Below, one piece after another: positions 23,826-32,534 of a stretch of 42,928 nucleotides of DNA; position 1 is the stretch's first letter, and each line of letters opens with the position of its first letter. The DNA is from an uncultured Bacteroides sp. (GTDB lineage: Bacteria > Bacteroidota > Bacteroidia > Bacteroidales > Bacteroidaceae). Below the pieces are notes generated by a model that was not told the DNA's origin, made no database searches, and saw only the letters and a program-made list of their open reading frames with translations. A program made the translations under genes and the position numbers. The stretch is taken from assembly GCF_905207245.1 (NCBI RefSeq), contig NZ_CAJLKP010000054.1, positions 1-42,928 of the forward strand, given 5' to 3'.

Positions 23826-24222
23826 TTACTCTGTAACTTCTTTATTATCAGCTGTTGTGAATGCTTTATGTGCATCTTGCCAGTTTATGTGCAAATATCC
23901 CTTTTTCTCAAGTAAATAGAGGATATTTAGCCCTTTCTTCTTCGAAAAGTCAGTAAACAGTGGCAATCTTTTTACGATATGCGTGTATAAAGAGGGCAAT
24001 TCTCCGTTACTAATCCCCCATTGCCCCTTTCCTTTTCCCCTTTTGCTTTAAAGAAAATGATGTTATGCCATAGGCAAAACCTCGTTTCTCAATTGCGGGC
24101 TGTCCGGTTTCCACTTGCGGGCCGTGCAGCTCCCGATTGGAAACTGTACGTCCCGCAAGTGGAGGACGAAGTTTTGTTACTGGCAAAAGGATAAAAACAA
24201 TAAGGCAAAGTATAGTTTTCAA
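23826..24222 (-). pseudogene. Broken small open reading frame downstream of catalase
   Basis: On the - strand, an ATG at 24,222 opens a 70-codon frame with a signal-like start (MKTILCLIVFILLPVTK) that stops at 24,010. In another frame, codons from 24,047 to a stop at 23,826 encode a protein-like tail without a start: QWGISNGELPSLYTHIVKR, then LLEKKGYLHINWQ and AFTTADNKEVTE. The two frames overlap in A/G homopolymer runs (24,024-24,046), where a frameshift would join them. The tail looks more like real protein than the head, part of which runs through a palindrome at 24,110-24,163. I do not recognise the family. It may instead be two unrelated relics. Confidence 0.4.
24110..24163. repeat. 54-base palindrome in the gene-poor stretch after catalase
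   Basis: TCCACTTGCGGG pairs perfectly with CCCGCAAGTGGA. Inside it, after one C/T mismatch, CGTGCAG pairs with CTGTACG (one G-U), leaving a 14-base loop. GTTTCCA (24,107) can also pair with TGGAAAC (24,138), which would exclude the long stem. It looks like an interspersed palindromic repeat or a structured RNA. Apart from this, the broken frame and the hairpin at 23,763, I see nothing in 23,632-24,300. Confidence 0.6.
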
Positions 24223-24300
24223 CCTATCTTATTTGAATCTTTGTTGTTGTATTGGGATGATAATGAAGCGGGATATTCCAATAAGAGTGAAGTAAAGGAA

Positions 24301-27183
24301 TTACTTCTGATTAGCTCTTAATGTAATACTGAACTCGCCAACGAAAGGCTTACCTGTATCCGTGCTCAATTGCGGGACAGATTCTTCTGCCTTGCGTCCC
24401 TTTTCCGGACGGGCGAATACACCGGATAGGATATACATAGTTTCGGGCCTTGATGCATTGTGTTCCATATACCCGATACTTGCAATGCGCAGACAGCCTA
24501 TAGCACCCGTACGTTCTACCCAACGGGTAGCCTTTATCCCTGTTGTTTCTGTACTGCCGGCTTTTCCTCCCCATAGACCGAGAATTGGGGCTGCCTGTTT
24601 ATTGGGATAAGCGTCACAGGGACCGAGTCCTAACCAATGCAGTTGGTTGAGTTCGGAAGCAGATTGAACAGCCATACCTACTATAGGTAGCCAGGGTATG
24701 GCTACATTAGTCAGGATCTGATAGCTGACATCTAAGCGGCCGTCTGCTCCAATGGTATAACGATAGGTGGTGGTGAAGCGATTGTTTGTATCCACGGTAT
24801 AATTTACCTCTGTTTTAATTACTACGTTGCTTTCACTTTCTTCTATCTTCCAGGATTTTACAGACTGGGTATATTTATTGAGATCGACAGCTTTCCGCAC
24901 ATTCTCTTTTCCGAAAGCGGAAGTTTCGCTACGGTCAAGGGTACGCCATATGACGGGACGCAAGTCTGTAATCATTTGCTTCCCTTGAATATCGGCAGAG
25001 GCCAATTGCCCGGTTCGAGGGTTGAATATGTAACGTATATCATTGGTTGCAACTATAACTGATTCTTTGTCTTTGCTTACTATTAATTTCCCGTTAGATA
25101 CAGCCTGTACTATTTGTTCTGCCTGAGGACAAAGTTCAACAGCTTCGCGGGTAATCTCCGATCCGTCTGCACGGGTGAAGATAAATCGGATGAAGTATGT
25201 TTTTCCCGGCTGTATGGTTTTCAGTTTGCTGATGGGCAGTTTGAGTGCTGATGTAGCATGCGGCTGACCATTGATAGAACTGTTGCCTGAAGATAGTTCT
25301 TGTCCGTCTTCCCATATAGACCAGTTAATTTTCACGGTATTAAGATCTGTGAAGTCAAAGTCATTCTGAATGGGAATGCGTATAGAATCCTGGCCGGGAA
25401 CGAAATACATCTTGTCTATAGCCGGATAAACCTGGGCATAAACAGCTTTAGTTTCCAGATAATCTCTCGTCAGATTGCGGTAAGAATCTACGATACCATC
25501 CCATCCGGCATAGTCGATGCGCAGATACTTGTCGCCTTGGCTGATGTCATCTTCCGAGTACTTGGCTTTGGCTACCGGAGTCTTGATTCCTTGGTCTGCC
25601 CACATCCAAATGGCGGCTCCGGTTCCTGCCGGATGCTTGGTCAATGCTTTCCAACGGGCTTCCAGTCCACCGAAACCATCTACGCCATAGGCATGGGTGT
25701 ATTCGGTAGAGATAATCGGACGGTCGGAATGGCTTGCCAGTTGGTCGTATTCACGGTCTTTCCAGTAATGAGGGGCAAGGATATCAACCTCTTTGGGCAA
25801 CCATTCTTCGTGACGCCAGGGTAGCAGGACAGGTCGGGTAGGGTCAAGTGCTTTCACATACTTTACCGAAGCCATGTGCAATGTAGTCAACGGGTCTTCA
25901 TTGCCAATAGACCAGTAGATGACGGAAGGGCTGTTGATATCGCGTACAACGGTTTCGTAAGAACGTTGCAGCACGGCATTGGAGAATGAGGGATCGTACA
26001 TCAGATTACCCGCACCTCCCAGTGAAATTTCATTGCCTACATACATGCCCATTTCATCGCATAGTTCGATGAAACCTTTAGCGGGAGTGTAATGCGAGAG
26101 TCGGATATAGTTAATATTGGCTGCTTTCATCAGTGTGATATCCTGTAGCCAGTGAGCACGGGTGGTGGCTCTGCCTACGTCCGGGTGCTCATCGTGACGG
26201 TTTACGCCACGGAGTTTCACTGCCTGACCGTTGATGCGGAATACCCCTCCGGTGGTTGATATCTGTCGGAAACCGATCCGTTCGGTTCGTGTATGTGCTA
26301 CTTGGCCTTTCTCCAGCAGATCGATGCGGAGGTTGTAGAGATTGGGAGTTTCTGCCGTCCAGTGTAGAGGAGACAGTATGCGCAAGGTAAAATCAGTCTC
26401 ACGGTCGGTCGAAGTATGTGCAGGAATGGTAATCTGCTGGCTGGCAACTTCTTGTCCTTCCTTGTCGGAGAGCGTGAAACGGAGATTATAAGGCTCTCCT
26501 GGACTTGGATAATTGCCCGGAAGCGTGTTCTTATGCTTGTCACTGACCATCACACGCACTTTGAGGTCGGCATCTTTGAAGTAGTTGTCGAAGGTGGTTT
26601 GTGCCACTACGTTATCAATCCAACGTTTGGCGGGCATGGCTTCGAGTGTGACATCCCGATAGATGCCCCCCAATGTCCAGTCATCAAAGACATCGAACTT
26701 ATACTCCCTTGTCACTTGTCTTACACGGACGGCAAGCCGATTGATACTGTCTGTCTTTAACTTGCCCGTAGCATTAAAGGAAAAAGAGGTATAACCGCTG
26801 TCATGACGACCCAAGTATTGCCCATTCAACCATACTTCGGCTGATGACCATACTCCGCCGAAGTGCAACAACACTCGCTTCTCATTCCAATCTTTGGGAA
26901 CGGTGAAGGTATGCAAATAGAAACCTTCACTGGCTATGTCTTCTTTGAATCCGCGGTAAACGGGTTCTTCGTACCCCAGTACAGCCCAGTTTGATGGAAC
27001 GGGAACGGGCTTGAAGTCATTGTTTGTAAACTCGGGAGCATGGAAGTTCTCTAAACGTAGGGCTTCTTCTCCTGTCTTGGCTAATGCAAAATCCCACGTG
27101 CCGTTCAAGCTTACCTGCTCTTGGGCAGATAGTCGGAGGGCAGCAATCAGTAGGATGAATGATAAAATACGTCGTAAATTCAT
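24301..27183 (-). CDS. GH2 beta-galactosidase-like enzyme
   Basis: This is a 960-residue exported enzyme with a signal peptide (MNLRRILSFILLIAALRLSAQ). The domain order is that of LacZ: jelly-roll sugar-binding domain (WAVLGYEEPVYRGF; VLLHFGGVWSSAEVWLNGQYLG), Ig-like domain, a TIM barrel beginning near KLRGVNRHDEHPDVG, then a small-chain-like C-terminal domain (NDIRYIFNPRTGQLASADI). The acid/base Glu is in YWSIGNEDPL and the nucleophile Glu in ISTEYTHAYG. The usual LacZ block HAMGNS is changed to HAYGVD, so the substrate may differ from lactose. It would release terminal beta-galactose from a PUL glycan, probably in the periplasm. It is divergent from susC and shares the operator region at 27,274-27,393. 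Confidence 0.92.
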   Translation of the reverse strand: MNLRRILSFILLIAALRLSAQEQVSLNGTWDFALAKTGEEALRLENFHAPEFTNNDFKPVPVPSNWAVLGYEEPVYRGFKEDIASEGFYLHTFTVPKDWNEKRVLLHFGGVWSSAEVWLNGQYLGRHDSGYTSFSFNATGKLKTDSINRLAVRVRQVTREYKFDVFDDWTLGGIYRDVTLEAMPAKRWIDNVVAQTTFDNYFKDADLKVRVMVSDKHKNTLPGNYPSPGEPYNLRFTLSDKEGQEVASQQITIPAHTSTDRETDFTLRILSPLHWTAETPNLYNLRIDLLEKGQVAHTRTERIGFRQISTTGGVFRINGQAVKLRGVNRHDEHPDVGRATTRAHWLQDITLMKAANINYIRLSHYTPAKGFIELCDEMGMYVGNEISLGGAGNLMYDPSFSNAVLQRSYETVVRDINSPSVIYWSIGNEDPLTTLHMASVKYVKALDPTRPVLLPWRHEEWLPKEVDILAPHYWKDREYDQLASHSDRPIISTEYTHAYGVDGFGGLEARWKALTKHPAGTGAAIWMWADQGIKTPVAKAKYSEDDISQGDKYLRIDYAGWDGIVDSYRNLTRDYLETKAVYAQVYPAIDKMYFVPGQDSIRIPIQNDFDFTDLNTVKINWSIWEDGQELSSGNSSINGQPHATSALKLPISKLKTIQPGKTYFIRFIFTRADGSEITREAVELCPQAEQIVQAVSNGKLIVSKDKESVIVATNDIRYIFNPRTGQLASADIQGKQMITDLRPVIWRTLDRSETSAFGKENVRKAVDLNKYTQSVKSWKIEESESNVVIKTEVNYTVDTNNRFTTTYRYTIGADGRLDVSYQILTNVAIPWLPIVGMAVQSASELNQLHWLGLGPCDAYPNKQAAPILGLWGGKAGSTETTGIKATRWVERTGAIGCLRIASIGYMEHNASRPETMYILSGVFARPEKGRKAEESVPQLSTDTGKPFVGEFSITLRANQK

Positions 27184-27237
27184 GGTATATATGTATAAGA
27201 TATAGTAATTTCAGATTATCAACATTTAAGTTTGATA

Positions 27238-27269
27238 CAAACTTATGCCTTATTTTTTTCTGCTACAAA
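27238..27269 (-). promoter_or_regulatory. Promoter of the GH2 beta-galactosidase-like gene
   Basis: On the - strand TTTG (27,266-27,269) and TAAGTTTG (27,238-27,245) are separated by exactly 20 bases, a full match to the Bacteroides -33/-7 promoter. The first WYGGA-N6-TCCWT box begins four bases upstream of the -33 element. The start codon is 54 bases downstream. Confidence 0.75.
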
Positions 27270-27273
27270 ATGA

Positions 27274-27393
27274 TTGGATGAATGTCCATAAGAATGGAAG
27301 ATTGTCCATGTCTTAGCATAGTGGGATGCAAGGTGTGGATATTCGTGAGATGCCTTAATGGAAAATAATCCATATAAACGGAATATTATCCTT
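27274..27393. promoter_or_regulatory. Four-box operator of the second PUL
   Basis: Four palindromic boxes share one form: TTGGA-N6-TCCAT (27,274-27,289), ATGGA-N6-TCCAT (27,294-27,309), ATGGA-N6-TCCAT (27,358-27,373) and ACGGA-N6-TCCTT (27,378-27,393). Within each pair the spacing is exactly 20 bases; the pairs start 84 bases apart. One pair abuts the GH2 -33 box and the other the susC promoter. The hybrid two-component regulator encoded at 35,182 has an AraC-type DNA-binding domain and is the natural candidate to bind here; that is inference. The 351-base gap 27,184-27,534 otherwise holds only the two promoters and the susC leader. Confidence 0.75.
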
Positions 27394-27422
27394 TTAGGAG
27401 TTTGAAGGGCTCTCTACATTTG
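27392..27422 (+). promoter_or_regulatory. Promoter of the second susC/susD operon
   Basis: TACATTTG (27,415-27,422) is a perfect TAnnTTTG -7 box. The -33 position, 19-20 bases upstream, reads TTTTAG, a weak match that overlaps the last operator box. That suits a promoter needing an activator. A leader of about 105 bases would precede susC. Confidence 0.62.
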
Positions 27423-27534
27423 CAGTGTCACTTCGGCAAGCCAAAGTGATAGCTGAAAATAACCATTAAAGAAATCTGATACGAAGCGAAATTGGAATTT
27501 AGTATTACTATAATTAAACTTTGATTTTAGAACA

Positions 27535-30500
27535 ATGAAAAACAAAAAAGAAAAGGAAAGGAACGTTCGTTGCATGTCGCTTAAGTTAGCGTTCCTGTTT
27601 ATTTTAAGTTTAGCGACGACCCTCAGTGCATTCGCACAGAATAAGACTGTCACCGGTACTGTTTTAGATTCTACAGGTGAATCTATCATTGGTGCTAATG
27701 TAATGGCAAAAGGAACTGCTAATGGAACGATTACTGATATTGACGGGAACTTTTCCTTATCTGTTCCCAACACCGCCAAGACATTGGAAATCTCGTTTAT
27801 CGGTTACGAAACTGCCATCGTTACTATCCCTCAGAATAATCAGGTAAAAGTGATCTTGAAAGAATCATCAATCGTTCTGAACGAAGTAGTTGCTATCGGT
27901 TATGGAGTTCAGAAGAAAGGAAGCGTAACCGGCTCTATTGCAAAGGTGAACTCTGAGAAATTGGGTGACCGTCCTATTTCAGATGTGTCTTCGGCCTTGC
28001 AAGGGCAGATGGCCGGTGTTGAAATCCGTACTACTTCGGGCGAACCGGGCAAGGATATTCAGATTCGCGTACGTGGGGCAGCTTCTATCAATGCTGACTC
28101 TGATCCGCTTTATGTAGTGGATGGAATTCCCGTTGATAATCTGAATAGCTTGAATCCCAGTGATATCGAGTCGATTGAAGTCTTGAAAGATGCATCTTCA
28201 TCTGCCATCTATGGTTCACGTGGCGCAAATGGAGTTGTGCTGGTTACCACTAAGAAGGGTAAAGAAGGCAAGGTTAAAGTTGAATTCTCTGCAAATGTAG
28301 GTCTGCAACAGATGGAACGGAAGATGGATATTCTCTCTTCCGAAGAGTGGATTGATTTTAAATCATATTATAATAATACGAACTATGTTCAGAAGTATGC
28401 TGGTAAAGGTGCTACGATCAATGATGATTGGGACACCCGTAAGGCAATTATTGGAGGAGTAGACTATAATAGTATGCTTGATCCCAGATGGTCGGAACCT
28501 AATTATGGCGGTTTAAGGCTGATTGACTGGCAGGATGAGTTCTACCGTACGGCTCTGATGCAGGATTATCAGGTTTCAGTATCGGGTGGTACTGATAAGA
28601 CCAATTACCGTTTTTCTGTGGGCTACCTGGATCAACAAGGTATTGCTACCGGAACTGATTTCAGCCGTTTAAACTTGCGTACCAATATCGAATCGCAATT
28701 ATCGGATCGTATCAAAGTTGGTTTGATTATTGCCCCTACTGTTTCCTGGGCTAATGGTGGTCGTGTAGACGGAAAAGATTCCCAGTCGCATATCACTCTG
28801 TCAGCAGCTCCTGTTGCTGAGGCTGAAGCGGGAATTTATACCGGTGCCGAGCCTTACGAAAGATACATGTGGGCGGGTGGTGCAGTCAGCCCGGTGGCTT
28901 ATATGGAAGAATCGACCAATGCTACTGATATGGTTCGTATCAACACTTCCGCTTACTTGCAGGCCGATTTAGGTAAGGGATTCAAAGCCGAAGTAACCGG
29001 TTCGTGGAACTATTATGATAAAGAAAACCGTTCTTTTGTTCCAAGTTCCGTAACGAAGAACTGGAATCAGGGCGAAGGTGTACAAACTACTGCCGCCAGA
29101 AGCAATGAGAAAGAGAACAACATCATGTTTCAGGCTTTGCTGCACTATAATCAAGTGTTTGGAAAGCATACAGTAGGTGCCATGTTGGGCTACTCTATGG
29201 AAGAATCCAAAGGTTCGTCTTCTTCATTGAAAGCAAAACAATTCCCTAATAACTCGTTGGAAGTATTCGATATGTCGTATACCACCATCACTGGTGCTAA
29301 AGCCGATTTATCTACACCCGTCCGTTTGTTGTCTTACTTCGGACGTGTGCAGTACGACTATGCCGATCGTTATTTGCTTACTGCCAGTTTGCGCCGCGAC
29401 GGTTCTTCCAAGTTTGGTCAGAATAATCGTTGGGGATGGTTCCCGGCGGTATCAGCTGCATGGCGTGTTTCCAATGAGGCATTCTGGCCGGAAGATTTCG
29501 TAATCAATTCTTTGAAACTTCGTGGAAGCTGGGGTATGAATGGTAATAACTCTATTCCGTCTAATGCGGCTCTTAGTGCTTTGGGCAATGCTAATTATGC
29601 ATTCAATGGCTCTTTAAGTTCCGGTTTTTCTCCCACTTCTGTTGCAAATCCTGATTTGGGTTGGGAGAAAACACATAGCTGGAATGTAGCTTTTGACTTG
29701 GGGCTGTTCAATAATCGAATTTATCTGTCGGCCGATTATTATGTAAAACGTACGAAGGACTTATTGTACAAAGTAGCAGTTCCTTCTATCTTGGGATATT
29801 CTAATGCATGGGGAAATATCGGTAGCCTTGAGAATAAAGGCTTTGAAGTGGAATTGACAACCCAAAATATGGTCGGCCGTTTCAATTGGTCTACTTCTTT
29901 GAATTTGGGCCTGAATAAAAATGAAATCCTTAGTTTGGGTGCTGATAACGCTACTGTGTATACAGGTTATTCCAATACGCAAGTCTTGCAGGTAGGTCAT
30001 TCGTTGAAGGAGTTCTATATGTATAAGGCTGTCGGAGTATATCAGAAGCAGTCTGAAATAGACGATCCTAAAGTTGCCAAGATGAAAGGACAGAAAGTGG
30101 GTGACGTTCGCTATGAAGACGTCGATAGGAACGGTGTGATTGATGAGCGGGACAGGACTTATGTAGGAAAACCTTCTCCCGACTTGACCTTTGGTATAAC
30201 GAACACATTCAAATATAAGAATTTTGATTTATCCGTTTTGGTAACCGGACAGACGGGTGGTCAGGTGTATGGCTTGCTGGGTCGTGCCATCGACCGTCCG
30301 GGAATGGGAGCGAGCGCCAATGCTTTGGGCCGTTGGAGAAACATGTGGCGTTCGGAAGCAGAACCGGGTGATGGCAAGACGCCGAGCATATTTTCTTCAA
30401 CTACCAGTACGCTTTATGACACACGCTGGCTTTATGATTCGGACTTTATCAAGATTAAGAATATAACATTGGGCTATCAGATCCCTGTGCGCAGATATTT

Positions 30501-30666
30501 CAGTTACGCTCGTGTATATGCTTCAATTGAGAATGTGTATATGTGGGATAAATATGATGGTGGCTATTCTCCCGAATCCAATAATGGCGGCTCGGGCGGC
30601 GATTATGATTATGGTGCTTATCCTCAAGCCAGAACTTTCTCATTGGGTGTGAACTTAACTTTTTAA
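27535..30666 (+). CDS. SusC-like TonB-dependent outer membrane receptor
   Basis: This 1,043-residue receptor is the importer of the second PUL. The signal peptide is preceded by a lysine-rich start (MKNKKEKERNVRCMSLKLAF); an internal Met at residue 14 is an alternative start. It has a carboxypeptidase-regulatory-like domain (VTGTVLDSTGESIIGANVMA), the TonB-box segment LNEVVAIGYGVQKKGSVTGS, a plug domain (QIRVRGAASINADSDPLYVV; ANGVVLVTTKKGKEG) and a barrel ending LGVNLTF. Unlike the first SusC it has the full-length IRVRGAASINADSDP segment. It is followed after 20 bases by susD. Confidence 0.95.
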   Translation: MKNKKEKERNVRCMSLKLAFLFILSLATTLSAFAQNKTVTGTVLDSTGESIIGANVMAKGTANGTITDIDGNFSLSVPNTAKTLEISFIGYETAIVTIPQNNQVKVILKESSIVLNEVVAIGYGVQKKGSVTGSIAKVNSEKLGDRPISDVSSALQGQMAGVEIRTTSGEPGKDIQIRVRGAASINADSDPLYVVDGIPVDNLNSLNPSDIESIEVLKDASSSAIYGSRGANGVVLVTTKKGKEGKVKVEFSANVGLQQMERKMDILSSEEWIDFKSYYNNTNYVQKYAGKGATINDDWDTRKAIIGGVDYNSMLDPRWSEPNYGGLRLIDWQDEFYRTALMQDYQVSVSGGTDKTNYRFSVGYLDQQGIATGTDFSRLNLRTNIESQLSDRIKVGLIIAPTVSWANGGRVDGKDSQSHITLSAAPVAEAEAGIYTGAEPYERYMWAGGAVSPVAYMEESTNATDMVRINTSAYLQADLGKGFKAEVTGSWNYYDKENRSFVPSSVTKNWNQGEGVQTTAARSNEKENNIMFQALLHYNQVFGKHTVGAMLGYSMEESKGSSSSLKAKQFPNNSLEVFDMSYTTITGAKADLSTPVRLLSYFGRVQYDYADRYLLTASLRRDGSSKFGQNNRWGWFPAVSAAWRVSNEAFWPEDFVINSLKLRGSWGMNGNNSIPSNAALSALGNANYAFNGSLSSGFSPTSVANPDLGWEKTHSWNVAFDLGLFNNRIYLSADYYVKRTKDLLYKVAVPSILGYSNAWGNIGSLENKGFEVELTTQNMVGRFNWSTSLNLGLNKNEILSLGADNATVYTGYSNTQVLQVGHSLKEFYMYKAVGVYQKQSEIDDPKVAKMKGQKVGDVRYEDVDRNGVIDERDRTYVGKPSPDLTFGITNTFKYKNFDLSVLVTGQTGGQVYGLLGRAIDRPGMGASANALGRWRNMWRSEAEPGDGKTPSIFSSTTSTLYDTRWLYDSDFIKIKNITLGYQIPVRRYFSYARVYASIENVYMWDKYDGGYSPESNNGGSGGDYDYGAYPQARTFSLGVNLTF

Positions 30667-30686
30667 TATGATAAATAGATACAGTT

Positions 30687-32285
30687 ATGAAAATGATTAA
30701 ATATATAGTAGGGCTTTCCATTGTAGCGACTTTGTCGTTTACTTCCTGTAGCGATTTCTTGGATGTGGAATCAAGAAATACACAAACAACAGATACCTTT
30801 TATAAGACAGAAGGTCAGGCAGACCAAGCATTGACAGGTGTTTATCATGATCTTCTTCCCATGTCGTTATACTCTCTGATGTTGTCCGAAGTTCGTTCCG
30901 ACAATACTTATAAAGAGAATGATGGTGCTCAGCGTGACTTTTCCTCTATTGGCAGATTCGAGAAGAACATAGCTAATCTGTCGATGTTGAGTAATGCGTG
31001 GGATGATTATTATAAACTGGTTTCCGACGCTAATACTTTCCTTGAGAAAGTGGAGAACATCAGTTTTGCAAACGAAGATATCAAGAAGCAGTATATGGCT
31101 GAAGTTCATTTTCTCCGTGCTTTGGCTTATTTTGATCTGGTTCGTTATTGGGAGCATATTCCGATAGTTACAAAGACTATCTCGCAGGCTGAAGCATTGG
31201 CTCTTCCCCAGTCCGAAGCTAAAGAGGTTTACGAACAGGTGATTATTCCCGATCTGGAGTTTGCATGCGCCAATCTGAATAATTCTCCTAAGAACTATTT
31301 AGGAAAAGCGGTTGAAGGACATGCTACCCAAATAGCTGCAAAAGCATTATTGGGTAGGGTTTACTTAACGATGGCCGGTTTTCCGTTGAATGATGGTTCG
31401 AAGAAGGACCTGGCAAGATCTTTGTTTAAGGAAGTTATTGACTATGCTGATGCAAATAAAAAGTATTGGGCAAAAGATAGCGAAGAGTGGAAGCGTATCT
31501 GGATTAGCGACAATGACAATAAATATCATATTTTTGAGATACAATACCAGAATGGAGGTCTCGGTCTGGGTAACCGAATGATATTCGAAGCTTGCCCCGG
31601 TTTATATTCCGCTTATACAATTGTTCGCATCTTCGGTAATCATATCTATTGCGAACGCCAGTTAAGTGATGAGTTCCAGAAAACGTACAATAAGAAGATG
31701 GATACTCGTTGTTTGGCGACTATTGACACCACTAAATTTGTAAATACAGATGGGGCTACTCCCGTTAAGTATACAGGTGGCGATTTCTTTATAAAATTTC
31801 TGGAACACAAGATGAAGCGTACTCAGTTAGGTTATAGTGATATTGACAACTCTATAGTTGACTATAACGATTGGCCTATCAATCATCCCATTATCCGATT
31901 GGAAGATGTCATGTTGATGTATGCCGAAATTGTCGGGCCTACTACGGAAGGCTTGAATATGGTGAACCGTATTCGCACTAGAGCAGGTATGGATGCTATC
32001 CCAGCTTGTCCGGATGCAGAATTCCAAAAGTATGTGGAGCGGGAACGTCGTCTGGAACTGGCTTTCGAAGGTATTCGCTGGCACGATTTAGTGCGTCATA
32101 ATAACTTGCAGGCGATACGTGATATGTATACACGTTATGCAACCAATGAGGAGACAGGGCAGGTTAATGCTGATATCCTGGCGTTTGCTCAAAACGTGAA
32201 AGATAATATGTACATTTATCCTATACCGGAAGCACAAATGAAGGTGAAAGAAGGATTATATAAGCAGAATGAAGCGTATAAGTAA
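30687..32285 (+). CDS. SusD-like surface glycan-binding lipoprotein
   Basis: This is a 532-residue RagB/SusD family lipoprotein with lipobox LSFTSC (Cys21). Family features are SDFLDVESRNTQTTDTFYKT at the N-terminus, the helical block YMAEVHFLRALAYFDLVRYW and the C-terminal signature VERERRLELAFEGIRWHDLV, followed by the usual YPIPEAQMKV ending. It works with the SusC upstream. No SusE-like protein follows; the next gene, after a 249-base spacer, is an enzyme. In that spacer I see only a short AT-rich tail and a stop-interrupted frame (from 32,325) that I do not regard as a gene. Confidence 0.95.
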   Translation: MKMIKYIVGLSIVATLSFTSCSDFLDVESRNTQTTDTFYKTEGQADQALTGVYHDLLPMSLYSLMLSEVRSDNTYKENDGAQRDFSSIGRFEKNIANLSMLSNAWDDYYKLVSDANTFLEKVENISFANEDIKKQYMAEVHFLRALAYFDLVRYWEHIPIVTKTISQAEALALPQSEAKEVYEQVIIPDLEFACANLNNSPKNYLGKAVEGHATQIAAKALLGRVYLTMAGFPLNDGSKKDLARSLFKEVIDYADANKKYWAKDSEEWKRIWISDNDNKYHIFEIQYQNGGLGLGNRMIFEACPGLYSAYTIVRIFGNHIYCERQLSDEFQKTYNKKMDTRCLATIDTTKFVNTDGATPVKYTGGDFFIKFLEHKMKRTQLGYSDIDNSIVDYNDWPINHPIIRLEDVMLMYAEIVGPTTEGLNMVNRIRTRAGMDAIPACPDAEFQKYVERERRLELAFEGIRWHDLVRHNNLQAIRDMYTRYATNEETGQVNADILAFAQNVKDNMYIYPIPEAQMKVKEGLYKQNEAYK

Positions 32286-32534
32286 ATTGAGTTGAATAAT
32301 TAATAGTTTTTTTATTGAGAAAACAATGAATAAACTATGATTAGCAGGCTTATCGAATGCTGCCATTATCTGTAAACTCTTGTTTGCCATCTCGCTCTGG
32401 GGTCGATGTGACTACTATGGAATAGGTATGGGAAAAGTTCTCTCATTCTATCCTTCGTTTTGATAGTTTAAACTCCATAGGGCGAGTTTGGTTGATAAAG
32501 TTGGAATATATTAACCAAATAAATAATTAAGTTT

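Noticed and set aside
23688..23915. 75-codon + strand frame after catalase
   Set aside because: It runs through the hairpin at 23,763 and is cysteine-rich without any protein-like pattern. The opposite strand gives a more convincing protein tail.
32325..32460. Possible short hydrophobic peptide after the second susD
   Set aside because: The frame from ATGAATAAACTATGA stops after four codons, and the following open stretch has no start or ribosome site.
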